Assembly (NCBI RefSeq): GCF_013386165.1
Contig: NZ_JACAOS010000018.1
Span: 1 to 64,000 of the forward strand
Length of the DNA stretch: 64,000 bases
DNA from: Pseudomonas gingeri
GTDB taxonomy: Bacteria > Pseudomonadota > Gammaproteobacteria > Pseudomonadales > Pseudomonadaceae
Direction of reading: 5' to 3'
Below are positions 1-9,233 of this stretch, piece by piece. Both the position numbers and the translations under genes were made by a program. The notes beneath the pieces were generated by a model. The model did not search any database, had not been told where the DNA came from, and worked only from the letters and a program-made list of their open reading frames with translations. How positions within the stretch are numbered: position 1 is the first letter of the stretch; each line of letters starts with the position of its first letter.

Positions 1-21
1 GCGGGGCTTCTTGGGGGACAT
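1..21 (-). CDS. 5' end of an unidentified gene running off the window
   Basis: An ATG on the minus strand at 21-19 opens a frame reading MSPKKPR before the window ends. It is preceded by GGAG with a 7-nt spacer to the ATG, an ideal ribosome binding site. A lux-box-like palindrome lies about 61 nt upstream, mirroring the arrangement in front of the divergent Ig-repeat gene. Only seven residues are visible, so no function can be given. The case for a real gene is the RBS plus the symmetrical promoter. Confidence 0.5.
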
Positions 22-81
22 GACGAGACTCCAGTCGGGAATCGGTGGACTGGTCCTTATTGAATGCCTGAAAACGAAGGC

Positions 82-107
82 TGCCTACTGTCAGAACTGA
101 CAGGTCG
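82..107 (-). promoter_or_regulatory. lux-box-like operator, left copy
   Basis: The core CTGTCAGAACTGACAG (89-104) is a palindrome with 7-bp arms and fits CT-N12-AG, the layout of LuxR-family boxes. The full 26 bp recurs inverted at 225-250 with one mismatch. It sits about 60 nt upstream of the minus-strand ATG at 21. If centred near -42, the start point would fall near 52, leaving a leader of about 30 nt. The regulator is not in the window; assignment to a LuxR-type protein is inference. Confidence 0.5.
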
Positions 108-224
108 GAGGGGAAAAACGGGGCCGTTGGTCGGATCTTCCGGGGCTGGGTGAGGGTGCTGGCTCAGGCCCACGGTAGTGCCGAACGCTTATGGCTATCC
201 GACAGGCGGCCACTCTATTGCGTT

Positions 225-250
225 CGACCTGTCATTTCTGACAGTAGGCA
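225..250 (+). promoter_or_regulatory. lux-box-like operator, right copy
   Basis: Inverted copy of 82-107 with a single mismatch in the centre. It lies 57 nt upstream of the ATG at 308. Similarity between the two half-promoters continues further downstream: a TTxAGCAT-YCAAT-like stretch follows each box at roughly the -10 distance (around 261-274 on this side). This indicates that both divergent genes share one promoter architecture and one regulator. Confidence 0.5.
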
Positions 251-307
251 AAGCCATGACTTGAGCATCCAATCAATACCACCACCCACGCCGCCATGGA
301 GTTGACC

Positions 308-3300
308 ATGACCCGGTTCATGCCCCTGCTGCTTCCTCCCATCGACGACTCCCAGACTTCACTTGCCCTCAGGGGGCTTTTCATTCCGAGCTGGGTTAGT
401 CCGGTCGCCGATGCCGATTTCGGGATCAATCGCAGTATCGTGTTCAATCCTCTGCCGAATGACGTCGCCAAGGACGCACTCTGCATCATCGATCCCTGGA
501 ATGGGCAGGCGGCGGGCGATCATGTCGATGTCTATCTCGACGGTTCGATCATCGCCGAGGCGGATGTCCTCGCCGGCGAGGAAGACCAACGTCTTTTCCT
601 GTTGCTCCCCCACGACAGGATCACCCCGGATTGGGGTGAAGACTTTCATTTCAAATTGACCCGTGTGGGGTCGACCCAACCCGACGATGAGTCCTACCCG
701 GTTCGTTTGCGCATCAAGCTCGACCGACCGGGTGGCAAGGACCGGGAGCCGAACAATCCGGGCCACTCGGAGCTCAAGGCGCCGCTGCCCCCTGCGAACA
801 TCATCCGCGACGGCGTGGACGCCGAGTCGGCCAGGCTGGGCTTCGACGTCGAGATCCAGCATTACCCGGGGCGTGCGGCCCAGGACACCGTGCAACTGGC
901 CTGGGGCAGTACTTTTGTCTACCGGACGATCACGCCGGGCGAAGCGGCCGGCACCGACTCGATTTTCATCCGTGTCGAGCAGGACACGATCCTGGCTGGC
1001 GGCGACAGTGCCAACCTGCTGGTGCACTACATGGTGTTCGACGAAGTCTGGAACTATGCCGAAAAATATTCCCTGAGAACCTACCTGAAGGTGGACGCGG
1101 GGGCCGCGTATCTACCCGCGCCCTTTATTCCTGATGCACCCAATGGTGTGATCGACCTGGCCGCTCTGGGCAAGAAAGATGTGACGGTACAAATCGTTGC
1201 GCAGGCGCCGGACTTCGTCTTGAACGATACGCTGGAAATGATCTGGACCGGCACGCCGGTGGTTGGCATGCCGTTGATCAACACCCAGACAACACTCCTC
1301 AACAACGTGCCCTTCGTCTATGAATTCAAAATTCCCAACAGCGAAATCCGCGCCATCGCCGGTGGTGCGGGGGATGTCTACTACATCTTGAGAAAAGCCG
1401 ACGGTACGCCGCCGCTCTCATCCCGGCATGCGTTTGCCAGCGTGGTGGGCGAAGAGTCCTTGCTGCCGGCGCCCTCCATCATCGAGCTCGTCGGCGATAC
1501 CCTGATGCCGGATCTGCCCGTCGCCACGGTGGTGGTTCATGCGTATCCGGGCATGAAGAGTGGGGATTTCATCCAGCTGGTGTGGCTGGGTGAAAAGGCC
1601 AATGGTGTCCCTTACTTGCATGAGGACATGCATCCGGTCAGTGAGAACGAGGAAGGAACGGATATTACCTTCGCGGTCGACGGCGAGCATATAGCGGCCC
1701 TGAACGGGGGGACTCTGGATCTCTACTACCATGTCTCCAACGACAGCGCGGCGGTCTATGACGTCAGGGAGTCCGATCACCTCGAAGTCAAGGTCAACAG
1801 CATCGTTGCACAGCTGCCACCGCCCAAGGTGATCGAAGCCCCTGACAATGTCCTCGATCCGGACCTGATCACCGGTAACGCCACCTTGCTGGTGGACTAC
1901 CTGGGCACCACCCCTGGCGATATCCTGACGTACTACTGGCACGGTAACCCCGGCAGCGGCACTGCCAGCGATTGGGTGCCCATCACCACGGTCACGGCTG
2001 GGCAACCGATCAGCTTCACCCTGTTGCGCGAGCTGATCATCGCCAACCGCGACCGCATGGTTCAGGTGCGTTATACCCTCAAGCTGGCTGCGACCGGTCA
2101 ATACCGCTACTCGGGGGTACTGGACCTGTTGATCGCCCGGGAAATTGTACCGACGATCCTGTCGGTAAAGGGCCAGCCCGGCGATTTCGAAATTGCCGAC
2201 GGGGGGACCACGGTGCAAACCCGTGTGATCCTCAGTGGTGATGCAAACAAAGGCTTGCAGGTTCAGGTGTATGACGATGGGAACCCCGTGGGCGCGCCCG
2301 TCACCGCCAACAATGACGGCATCTGGACCCTGGATATGCCGAATCTGGGCCTTGGCCTGCACTCGATGACGGCCACCGCGCTCTACGGCAGCGGCGCCAG
2401 TTCCGGGGTGCGAACCTTCACTGTCGCCGTCGAAGTGGCACCGCAGATCAACCTGTCCCGGACACCTTCCGGCGAGATACCGAACGGCGGTACCACCGTC
2501 GAAACCCGCGTCATTCTGTACGGCAAGGCCACCGCCAATACCCAGGTCGAGATTCTGGACGGCGCCAGTTCCAAGGGGATTTTCGATGTCGATCTCAATG
2601 GTGCGTGGAACAGCGCGTCGATTGACATGGACACCGGCACTCGCATCTTCACCGCCAGGACGGTGGGCGGTACCCTGGTCTCCGCGCCCTGGACCCTCAT
2701 TGTCGCCACTGAAGTGAAACCGGAGATCACCCTGGTCCGGACGCCTTTCGGCGATGTACCGGATGGCGGTACCACCGTCCAAACCAGCGTCGTTCTGTAC
2801 GGCACGGCCACGGCCAATACCCGGGTGGAACTCTTTGACGATATCCAGTCCCTAGGCATCTTCGAGGTCAGTGGCAGCAGAGTATGGATCAGCGCCTCGC
2901 TTGACTTGGGCACCGGAACCCACAGTTTCACCGCCAGGACGGTGGGCGGTACCCTGGTTTCGACGCCCTGGACCCTGATTGTCGCCACCGAAGTTAAACC
3001 GGAGATCAACCAGGCCCAGGCGCCTTCCGGCGATGTGGCGAATGGCGGTACCACCGTTGAAACCAGCGTCATCCTGTACGGCACGGCCACCGCCAATACC
3101 CAGGTGGAGATCTTCGATGGCGCCGACTCCAAAGGCATCTTCGACGTCAATTCCAGCAGTGCATGGAACAGTGTATCGATTGACATGGGCACCGGACCTC
3201 ACAGCTTCACCGCCAGAACGGTGGGCGGTAGCCTGGTCTCCACGCCCTGGATCATAACGGTCGCCAGCGAAGTGAAACCGCAGATCACCCAGGCCCGGAC

Positions 3301-5839
3301 ACCCTCCGGCGAGGTACCGAATGGCGGTACCACCGTGGAAACCCGCGTTATTCTCTACGGCACGGCCACCGGCAATACCCAGGTGGAGATCTTCGACGGC
3401 ACCACGTCCAAAGGCACCGCCGATGTCGACCCCAACGGTAACTGGAACAGCGCGTCGATTGACATGATCGCCGATACTCACAGCTTCACCGCCAAGACGG
3501 TGGGCGGTACCCAGACCTCCACACCCTGGGTCATCACTGTCGCCACTGAAGTGAGGCCGGCGATCAACCAGGCGCAAACGCCCTTGGGGGATGTGCCCAA
3601 CGGTGGTCAGACCCCTGCCAGAAGCGTCATTCTGCACGGTACGGCCACCGCCAATACCCAGGTGGAGATCTTCGACGGCCCCGACTCCAAAGGCATCGTC
3701 GACGTCAACGCCAGCAGTACATGGACCAGCACGTCGATTGACATGGGCCTCGGCACCCACAGCTTCACCGCCAGGACGGTGGGCGGTATCTTGATCTCCG
3801 ACCCCTGGGTGGTCAATGTGGCGGTCGAGGTAAAACCCTTTATCAGCCGGGCCGAAACGCCTTCCGGCGATGTACCGAACGGTGGTGACACCGTCGACAC
3901 CACGGTCATTCTGCACGGCACGGCCGCCGCCAATACCCAGGTGGAAATCTTCGACGGTAACCAGTCCAAAGGCATCGCCAACGTCAATCCCAGCCGTATA
4001 TGGACCAGCGCGTCGATTGCCATGACCGAGGGTACTCACAGCTTCACTGCCAAGACGGTGGGCGGTGTCCTGACCTCCGACCCCTGGGTCGTTATTGTCG
4101 CCGCTGCCGTTGCCCCGACCATTATCGATATCCGTGACTCCAGAGGCTCTGTCGTTGGCGACATAACCGTCGAGACCAGCGTCACCGTCACCGGCACCGG
4201 TAACAGTGGTCAACGGATACAGCTCATGGACGCTGGCAGCAACATTGGCAACCCGATAGCCATTCCAACCGGCAGCATAAACTGGAGCGCCCCCCTTGCA
4301 GGCCTGGGCCCCAAGGCCTACCGCATCAAGGCCAGGGCGCTCTATGGCAGCGGTGTCCCCGACTCGCTGGAAAAAGACTTTGACGTGACAGCACTGCTGG
4401 CGCCGACACTCGACAATGTCCAGGAGCCTGGCGGCACTGAAATCCCGGACAAGGGCTCCACCACCAGCACCACATTGGTACTGTCGGGCCAAGCCAGCAA
4501 AGGCCAGAAAGTCGAGATTTTCGAGGGCAGTGGCAGTACCGCGCAGTCCAAGGGACAGGCCACTGCGGATACCATGACAGGCATCTGGAGACTTACGATC
4601 ACGGTCGATAGAGGGGGTCGGCGCCTGTATGCCCAGTCGCTCTATCACAGCTCGACCGTCTACTCGAACGTACGCACCCTGACCGTAGAAAGCGGAGTAG
4701 CGCCGACCATCACCGCAGTCAAGGAACCCAACGGTACCGCCATCATCAGCGGGGGGTACACCGTCTCAACCAGCCTCACCCTGAGCGGCAAGGCCGCGAA
4801 CAACCAGAGTGTCGAAATCTTCGACGGCAACACCTCGAAGGGGACAGCCAAGGCCAGTGGCAACGGCGACTGGAGCCTGGCGGTGACGCAACTCGCCTTG
4901 ACCGCCCACGCCTTCAAGGCCAAGGCGCTCTATGACAATAATCCGGAGTCTGCTGTTTGGGAGATCAATGTCGTTGCCAGCGTGCAACCGGAGATCACTT
5001 CGGTCAAAGACCCAGGCGGTACCGAAATCCCCACGGGTGGCTATACCACCTCGACCAGCATCACCCTGAGCGGCACGGCCTCCAAGGGCATGCAGTTGGA
5101 ACTCTTCGAGGGTACCGACTCAAGGGGCCGGATCGACGTCGACGGCAATGGCAACTGGACCCTGCCGGTCAGTGGGCTCGGCCTGGGCCCCCACATATTC
5201 AAGACCAAGGCGCTCTATGGCAATAATCAAGAGTCGAATCTTTGGGGTATCAATGTCTACGTGCCGTTGGTGGTCGACCCCAGTGATATCACGCTGAGTG
5301 TGACGCACTACAGGAAAGACGCCACTCCGCCGAATCCTCCCTCGGGTGCCTTTGCGTACCGCGCCGTGTCAGGAGGAACACCACCCTATACCTGTACGTC
5401 CAGTAATCCGGCGGCTGTTGAAGCGGTTATGTTTAACGCAACGACAGTGCGTGTTATCTCGAAAGGCTCGGCCGGTTCCACTATCACGGTATCGGATTCA
5501 CTCGGTCAAACGGCGGCTTTCAACGTTTGGGCGTCGAATGTTCAGATGTTTTTGCCGGGATACAACAGGGGCAATTACCGCGACTGCCGGGCCTGGATTC
5601 AGAGCCAGGGTTGCCGGGTTCCGACTGAAGGCGAATGGAGAGGCCTGTGGACGAACTATAACCATGACATGGGCATGGGTAGTTTCCGAAATTGGATTCT
5701 CGATCCAGGCGGTGCACCAGTAGGGAAGAAGTACGTGATCAATCCGATTACGTTGGTGAGGTTCACGATCATGGATTGGGGAGATACTCCTCCCTATCCC
5801 AGTGAAAACGCAGATGGCTACGGAGTAAAAGCCGTCTGA
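308..5839 (+). CDS. giant Ig-like repeat protein with possible lectin-like C-terminus
   Basis: The 1843-residue product is almost entirely beta-sandwich repeats. Residues about 150-610 hold four related units of about 110 residues, each opening with a PP/PAP-x-I-type linker and containing a D-x-xxxxW core. Residues about 620-1650 hold eleven Ig-like units; six consecutive ones are near-identical 93-residue copies with the motifs PNGGTTVET, ANTQVEIFDG and HSFTARTVGG. A last Ig-like unit is followed by about 100 residues with CRAWIQSQGC and a PTEGEW-x-x-LW motif, resembling a C-type-lectin-like tip. No convincing signal peptide is visible at the N-terminus (MTRFMPLLLPP). ATG 308 is preferred over ATG 296 because GGAG lies 6 nt before it. 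A surface or adhesin role is inference. Confidence 0.85.
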   Translation: MTRFMPLLLPPIDDSQTSLALRGLFIPSWVSPVADADFGINRSIVFNPLPNDVAKDALCIIDPWNGQAAGDHVDVYLDGSIIAEADVLAGEEDQRLFLLLPHDRITPDWGEDFHFKLTRVGSTQPDDESYPVRLRIKLDRPGGKDREPNNPGHSELKAPLPPANIIRDGVDAESARLGFDVEIQHYPGRAAQDTVQLAWGSTFVYRTITPGEAAGTDSIFIRVEQDTILAGGDSANLLVHYMVFDEVWNYAEKYSLRTYLKVDAGAAYLPAPFIPDAPNGVIDLAALGKKDVTVQIVAQAPDFVLNDTLEMIWTGTPVVGMPLINTQTTLLNNVPFVYEFKIPNSEIRAIAGGAGDVYYILRKADGTPPLSSRHAFASVVGEESLLPAPSIIELVGDTLMPDLPVATVVVHAYPGMKSGDFIQLVWLGEKANGVPYLHEDMHPVSENEEGTDITFAVDGEHIAALNGGTLDLYYHVSNDSAAVYDVRESDHLEVKVNSIVAQLPPPKVIEAPDNVLDPDLITGNATLLVDYLGTTPGDILTYYWHGNPGSGTASDWVPITTVTAGQPISFTLLRELIIANRDRMVQVRYTLKLAATGQYRYSGVLDLLIAREIVPTILSVKGQPGDFEIADGGTTVQTRVILSGDANKGLQVQVYDDGNPVGAPVTANNDGIWTLDMPNLGLGLHSMTATALYGSGASSGVRTFTVAVEVAPQINLSRTPSGEIPNGGTTVETRVILYGKATANTQVEILDGASSKGIFDVDLNGAWNSASIDMDTGTRIFTARTVGGTLVSAPWTLIVATEVKPEITLVRTPFGDVPDGGTTVQTSVVLYGTATANTRVELFDDIQSLGIFEVSGSRVWISASLDLGTGTHSFTARTVGGTLVSTPWTLIVATEVKPEINQAQAPSGDVANGGTTVETSVILYGTATANTQVEIFDGADSKGIFDVNSSSAWNSVSIDMGTGPHSFTARTVGGSLVSTPWIITVASEVKPQITQARTPSGEVPNGGTTVETRVILYGTATGNTQVEIFDGTTSKGTADVDPNGNWNSASIDMIADTHSFTAKTVGGTQTSTPWVITVATEVRPAINQAQTPLGDVPNGGQTPARSVILHGTATANTQVEIFDGPDSKGIVDVNASSTWTSTSIDMGLGTHSFTARTVGGILISDPWVVNVAVEVKPFISRAETPSGDVPNGGDTVDTTVILHGTAAANTQVEIFDGNQSKGIANVNPSRIWTSASIAMTEGTHSFTAKTVGGVLTSDPWVVIVAAAVAPTIIDIRDSRGSVVGDITVETSVTVTGTGNSGQRIQLMDAGSNIGNPIAIPTGSINWSAPLAGLGPKAYRIKARALYGSGVPDSLEKDFDVTALLAPTLDNVQEPGGTEIPDKGSTTSTTLVLSGQASKGQKVEIFEGSGSTAQSKGQATADTMTGIWRLTITVDRGGRRLYAQSLYHSSTVYSNVRTLTVESGVAPTITAVKEPNGTAIISGGYTVSTSLTLSGKAANNQSVEIFDGNTSKGTAKASGNGDWSLAVTQLALTAHAFKAKALYDNNPESAVWEINVVASVQPEITSVKDPGGTEIPTGGYTTSTSITLSGTASKGMQLELFEGTDSRGRIDVDGNGNWTLPVSGLGLGPHIFKTKALYGNNQESNLWGINVYVPLVVDPSDITLSVTHYRKDATPPNPPSGAFAYRAVSGGTPPYTCTSSNPAAVEAVMFNATTVRVISKGSAGSTITVSDSLGQTAAFNVWASNVQMFLPGYNRGNYRDCRAWIQSQGCRVPTEGEWRGLWTNYNHDMGMGSFRNWILDPGGAPVGKKYVINPITLVRFTIMDWGDTPPYPSENADGYGVKAV
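2432..4105 (+). repeat. six tandem 279-bp repeats inside the Ig-like gene
   Basis: A GAAGTxxxxCCG-type junction recurs at 2432, 2711, 2990, 3269, 3548 and 3827, exactly every 279 bp, and decays at about 4106. Each unit encodes one 93-residue Ig-like domain. The copies keep long identical stretches at DNA level, for example around GGTGGGCGGTA, so they were probably amplified or homogenised recently. Copy number is likely to vary between strains and to be collapsed in short-read assemblies. Confidence 0.85.
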
Positions 5840-5875
5840 TACCGTGAGCTTGATGCATCGTAGAGGCGTGATCAT

Positions 5876-5908
5876 CAATGAAAGGGGAGCCTGGCTCCCC
5901 TTTCATTG
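5876..5908. terminator. bidirectional terminator
   Basis: A stem of about 15 bp built on AAAGGGGAGC/GCTCCCCTTT with a CTG loop lies between the converging Ig-repeat and HAD genes. The A/T-rich outer pairs allow it to serve both strands. Confidence 0.75.
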
Positions 5909-5926
5909 TTGGCGTCCGTCAGGATG

Positions 5927-6580
5927 TCAGGTCCAGGCGTGAACCGGCCACCCGGCCTTTTCCGCCTGCGCGCGCAATACCGGATCCGGGTTCACCACAT
6001 GGGGGTGATCGACCTTGAGCAGCAACGGCAGATCATTGCGTGAATCCGAGTAGAAACTCGCCCCTTCCAGGTTCTCGCCTTCGGCATCCAGCCATTCCAT
6101 CAAGCGCACGATCTTGCCTTCGCGGTAGGTGAGGGTGCCGGTGGTGTGGCCGGTGTAGACGCCGTGCAGCACGTCCAGATCAATGCCCAGCACTTCGTCG
6201 ATGCCGATGCGCTCGGCAATCGCCTTGACCAGGTGGATGCCGGATGCCGAGATCACCAGGATCCGGTCACCCGCCGCACGGTGGGCGGCAACGGCCTTGC
6301 ACGCGTCGCTGTAGATCAGCGGCTCGATGATGTCCTCGACCCAGGGCTCCACCAGGTGGGCGATTTCTTCCGGGGTGCGCCCGGCCATCGGCTCCAGGCT
6401 GAACAGCATGTAGTCTTCCATGGCCAGTTCGCCCTTGCCGTAGGCGTCCATCAGCTCGTTGTTGCGCTGCATGAACGTCTCCGGGTCGACCCAACCCAGG
6501 CGAACCATCTGCTCGCTCCAGAGCGTGGCGCAGTCACCGTGGATCAGGGTGTCGTCCAGATCAAAAATTGCCAAGGCCAT
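5927..6580 (-). CDS. HAD-IB family phosphatase (SerB-like)
   Basis: The 217-residue protein starts with the HAD motif I, FDLDDTLIHGD, where the two Asp are the nucleophile and the acid/base. Motif II is the ISASG segment near residue 110, and motif III/IV is SDSRNDLPLL near the C-terminus. Length and spacing match the HAD-IB group that includes phosphoserine phosphatase-like enzymes. It is the last gene of the ABC importer operon, 34 nt after the ATPase stop, and has no signal peptide. A role in dephosphorylating the imported compound, or the product of the upstream phosphodiesterase-like enzyme, is inference; the substrate is unknown. Confidence 0.85.
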   Translation of the reverse strand: MALAIFDLDDTLIHGDCATLWSEQMVRLGWVDPETFMQRNNELMDAYGKGELAMEDYMLFSLEPMAGRTPEEIAHLVEPWVEDIIEPLIYSDACKAVAAHRAAGDRILVISASGIHLVKAIAERIGIDEVLGIDLDVLHGVYTGHTTGTLTYREGKIVRLMEWLDAEGENLEGASFYSDSRNDLPLLLKVDHPHVVNPDPVLRAQAEKAGWPVHAWT

Positions 6581-6614
6581 CAGTACTGTTCTCTCTTCAA
6601 ACGCTCTAAGGACA

Positions 6615-7604
6615 TCAGGCTACCTCACATAGCGCACTCGGATCGATAGACAGCGACAAACGCCGGCCTTCGGGATGCAGGTCGGCGGCCGAGCGGTTGA
6701 GCACGTCCACCACCAGTTCCACGCCTCGGGCCTCGACCCGATAGCGAATCACGTTGCCCAGCAGGCTGTGGCCGCGGATCAGCGCGTCCAGCTCGCCTTC
6801 GGTACCCAGTTCGATGGCTTCCGGGCGGATGGCGATACGGCCGTGGATCGGCCGCTGCAACAGGCGGCTGGCCGCGTCGGCATCGAGCAGGTTGTAGTTG
6901 CCGATAAAACCGGCGGCAAACACGTCCACCGGCGCGGTGTAGAGGGATTCGGCGTCGCCGCTCTGGACGATCTTGCCCTGGTTCATCAGGAAGATCCGGT
7001 CACTCATGGTCAGGGCTTCTTCCTGGTCGTGGGTGACGAAAATGGTGGTCAGGCCCAACTCACGCTGGATCGCCCGGATCTGCTCGCGCAGGTGTTTGCG
7101 AATCCGCGCATCCAGGGCCGACAGCGGCTCATCGAGCAGCAGCAGGCGCGGGCGGGTGACCAGTGAGCGGGCCAGGGCCACGCGCTGGCATTGGCCGCCG
7201 GACAACTGATGCGGGTAGCGCGCGGCGAAGTCGTGCAACTCCACCAGCCTGAGGGCTTCGATCACGCGCTTGTGGCTGTCGTCGGCATTGACCTTCTGCA
7301 TCTTCAGGCCGAAGGCGACGTTCTGTTCCACGGTCATGTTGGGAAACAGCGCGTAGCTCTGGAAGACCATGCCGATCCCGCGCTTCTGCGGGTTCAGCGG
7401 CACGATGTCCTGGCCGTCGAGGAGGATCTTGCCGCTGTCCACCGGGGTCAGGCCGGCGATGCAACGCAGCAGCGTGGACTTGCCGCAACCGGACGGGCCG
7501 AGCAGGGTGACGAACTCGCCCTTGGCGATGGTGCAGTTGATGTTGCTGAACACCGGCGTGCCGGCGTAGGTCTTTTGCAGTTGTTCGACGCTGACGAAGC
7601 TCAT
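6615..7604 (-). CDS. ABC importer ATP-binding subunit
   Basis: The 329-residue ATPase has Walker A GPSGCGKST, signature LSGGQCQRVALARS, Walker B LLLDEPLSALD and the switch His in FVTHDQEEA. After about residue 240 comes a TOBE-like extension, as in the spermidine/putrescine, iron and phosphonate (MOI/CUT1-like) importers. The start is ATG 7604, which overlaps the stop of the upstream permease in ATGA; a longer in-frame start at 7640 lacks this coupling. It powers uptake of an organic solute together with the two permeases and the binding protein encoded upstream. Confidence 0.92.
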   Translation of the reverse strand: MSFVSVEQLQKTYAGTPVFSNINCTIAKGEFVTLLGPSGCGKSTLLRCIAGLTPVDSGKILLDGQDIVPLNPQKRGIGMVFQSYALFPNMTVEQNVAFGLKMQKVNADDSHKRVIEALRLVELHDFAARYPHQLSGGQCQRVALARSLVTRPRLLLLDEPLSALDARIRKHLREQIRAIQRELGLTTIFVTHDQEEALTMSDRIFLMNQGKIVQSGDAESLYTAPVDVFAAGFIGNYNLLDADAASRLLQRPIHGRIAIRPEAIELGTEGELDALIRGHSLLGNVIRYRVEARGVELVVDVLNRSAADLHPEGRRLSLSIDPSALCEVA

Positions 7605-8401
7605 TGGCTTTTGTCCTTGTTCAATCGGTTGGCGACCCACGTCAGTACCAGCACGAAGAGGAAATAAGAAATCACCAGGGCACTGGTGAAGTGACCGCTG
7701 CTGTTGCGCATGTTGTTCAGGTACACCTGCAGGGTTTCATAGCGGGTGCCCACCAGGATGTTGGCGAACACGAACTCGCCGAACAGGAAGGAGAACGACA
7801 GCAGCAACGCGACCATCAAGCCCTTGCGCAGGTTCGGCAGCACCACCAGGAAGGCCGCCTGCCAGGTGCTGGCGCCGAGCAGGTGGGCGGCGTCCATCAG
7901 GTCGGGCAGGTTGATCGCTTGCAGATTGTTGGTGATGGCCCGGTACATGAACGGCAACGCCACGGTGAAGTAGCAACCGATCAGGATCCAGGGCGTGCCG
8001 ACCATGGCGAACGGCCCGGAGCCGTACAGCTGCAACAGCCCTACCGAAGACACCACCGGCGGTACCGCGAAGGGCAGCAGGATGAGGATGTTCATCAGCG
8101 CGTCGAGCTTGGGGAAGTGGTAGTGCACCACGAACAGCAGCGGCAGGATCAGCACCACCGACAGCATCAGGGCACCGACGCAGACGATCAGCGACTGGCC
8201 GAAGGCATTGAGAAAGCGCGGGTCGCTCCACAGTTGCAGGTACCACTTGAAGGTGAAACCGGCGGGCAGGATGGTCGCCGACCAACTGCTGGCAATCGAG
8301 TAGACGAAGGTACCCAGCAGCGGCAGCAGCAGGATGGCGAACAGCAGGTAGACCACCACGCGGTGGTACAGGGCGGCGGAGCCGGGTTCAGCGCGCGACA
8401 T
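7601..8401 (-). CDS. ABC importer permease 2
   Basis: The 266-residue inner-membrane protein has about six transmembrane segments, beginning with one at residues 14-34 (VVVYLLFAILLLPLLGTF). The C-terminal half carries an EAA-like loop in DLMDAAHLLGASTWQAAFLVVLP, the contact site for the ATPase. It resembles PotC/PhnV-type permeases. Its start overlaps the preceding permease gene by 14 bp, and its stop overlaps the ATPase start, so the subunits are translationally coupled. Confidence 0.9.
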   Translation of the reverse strand: MSRAEPGSAALYHRVVVYLLFAILLLPLLGTFVYSIASSWSATILPAGFTFKWYLQLWSDPRFLNAFGQSLIVCVGALMLSVVLILPLLFVVHYHFPKLDALMNILILLPFAVPPVVSSVGLLQLYGSGPFAMVGTPWILIGCYFTVALPFMYRAITNNLQAINLPDLMDAAHLLGASTWQAAFLVVLPNLRKGLMVALLLSFSFLFGEFVFANILVGTRYETLQVYLNNMRNSSGHFTSALVISYFLFVLVLTWVANRLNKDKSQ

Positions 8402-9233
8402 GGTAGCTCCTCTTCAACAGCCACTGATGGATCACGGTCACGAAGGTCATCAAGCCCACCAGCACCACGGCCAGGGCGCTGGCCATGTTCGGGTCGAGGC
8501 TGATGTCGCCGGAGACCATGGCGGCGATACGGATCGGCAACACGTTGAAGTTGCCGGTGGTCAGGGCATACACCGTGGCGTAGGCGCCGAGGGCGTTGGC
8601 CAGCAGGATCACGAAGGTGCCCAGCAGCGCCGGGGTCAGCACCGGCAGGCCGATATGCCGCCAGAACTGCCAGCCGCCGGCACCGAGCAGCGCGGCGGAT
8701 TCACGCCAGTCTTCGCGCAGGGCGTCGAAGGCCGGGTAGAGCAGCAGCACGCCCAGGGGAATCTGGAAGTAGGTGTAGAGAATGATCAGGCCGGTTTTCG
8801 AGTACAGGTTGAAATCCTGAATGATCCCGGCCTGCTTCAGCATGATGGTGATGGTGCCGTTGAAGCCCAGCAGGATGATGAACGCGAAGGCCAGGGGCAC
8901 ACCGGCGAAGTTGCTGGTCATGTTGGCGAAGGCGTTGACGAAATCCCGCAGGCGCGAATCGACCCGGCGCAGGGAGTAGGCGCCGAGCACCGCGATGAGC
9001 ATGCCGAACACGCTGGACCAGAAACTGATTTCCAGGCTGTACTGGATCGCCTGCAGGTAGAACTTCGAACTGAAGATCTTGCTGAAGTTGGCCAGGCCCC
9101 AGCCGTCGTCTTCGGACTGCAGGCTGTTGATCAGCACCCACACCAGCGGCGCGATCTCGAACACGATAAAGAACAGGGCAAAGGGCGCCAGGCAGAGCAG
9201 GGCGAGCCCTTTGCCACGGGTGAGTGAATTCAC
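8388..9233 (-). CDS. ABC importer permease 1
   Basis: This permease of about 281 residues has a first transmembrane segment at LALLCLAPFALFFIVFEIAP and an EAA-type loop in REDWRESAALLGAGGWQFWRH. It resembles PotB/PhnU-type permeases. The preferred start is GTG 9233, which overlaps the upstream stop in GTGA and has GGGAG 8 nt ahead of it; ATG 9251 is an alternative without a Shine-Dalgarno sequence. It pairs with the second permease to form the channel. Confidence 0.88.
   Translation of the reverse strand: MNSLTRGKGLALLCLAPFALFFIVFEIAPLVWVLINSLQSEDDGWGLANFSKIFSSKFYLQAIQYSLEISFWSSVFGMLIAVLGAYSLRRVDSRLRDFVNAFANMTSNFAGVPLAFAFIILLGFNGTITIMLKQAGIIQDFNLYSKTGLIILYTYFQIPLGVLLLYPAFDALREDWRESAALLGAGGWQFWRHIGLPVLTPALLGTFVILLANALGAYATVYALTTGNFNVLPIRIAAMVSGDISLDPNMASALAVVLVGLMTFVTVIHQWLLKRSYHVAR

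Noticed and set aside
2432-4105. Tandem duplication as a sign of assembly error
   Set aside because: The units differ by scattered substitutions and keep the reading frame, so they are true repeats, though copy number could still be miscounted.
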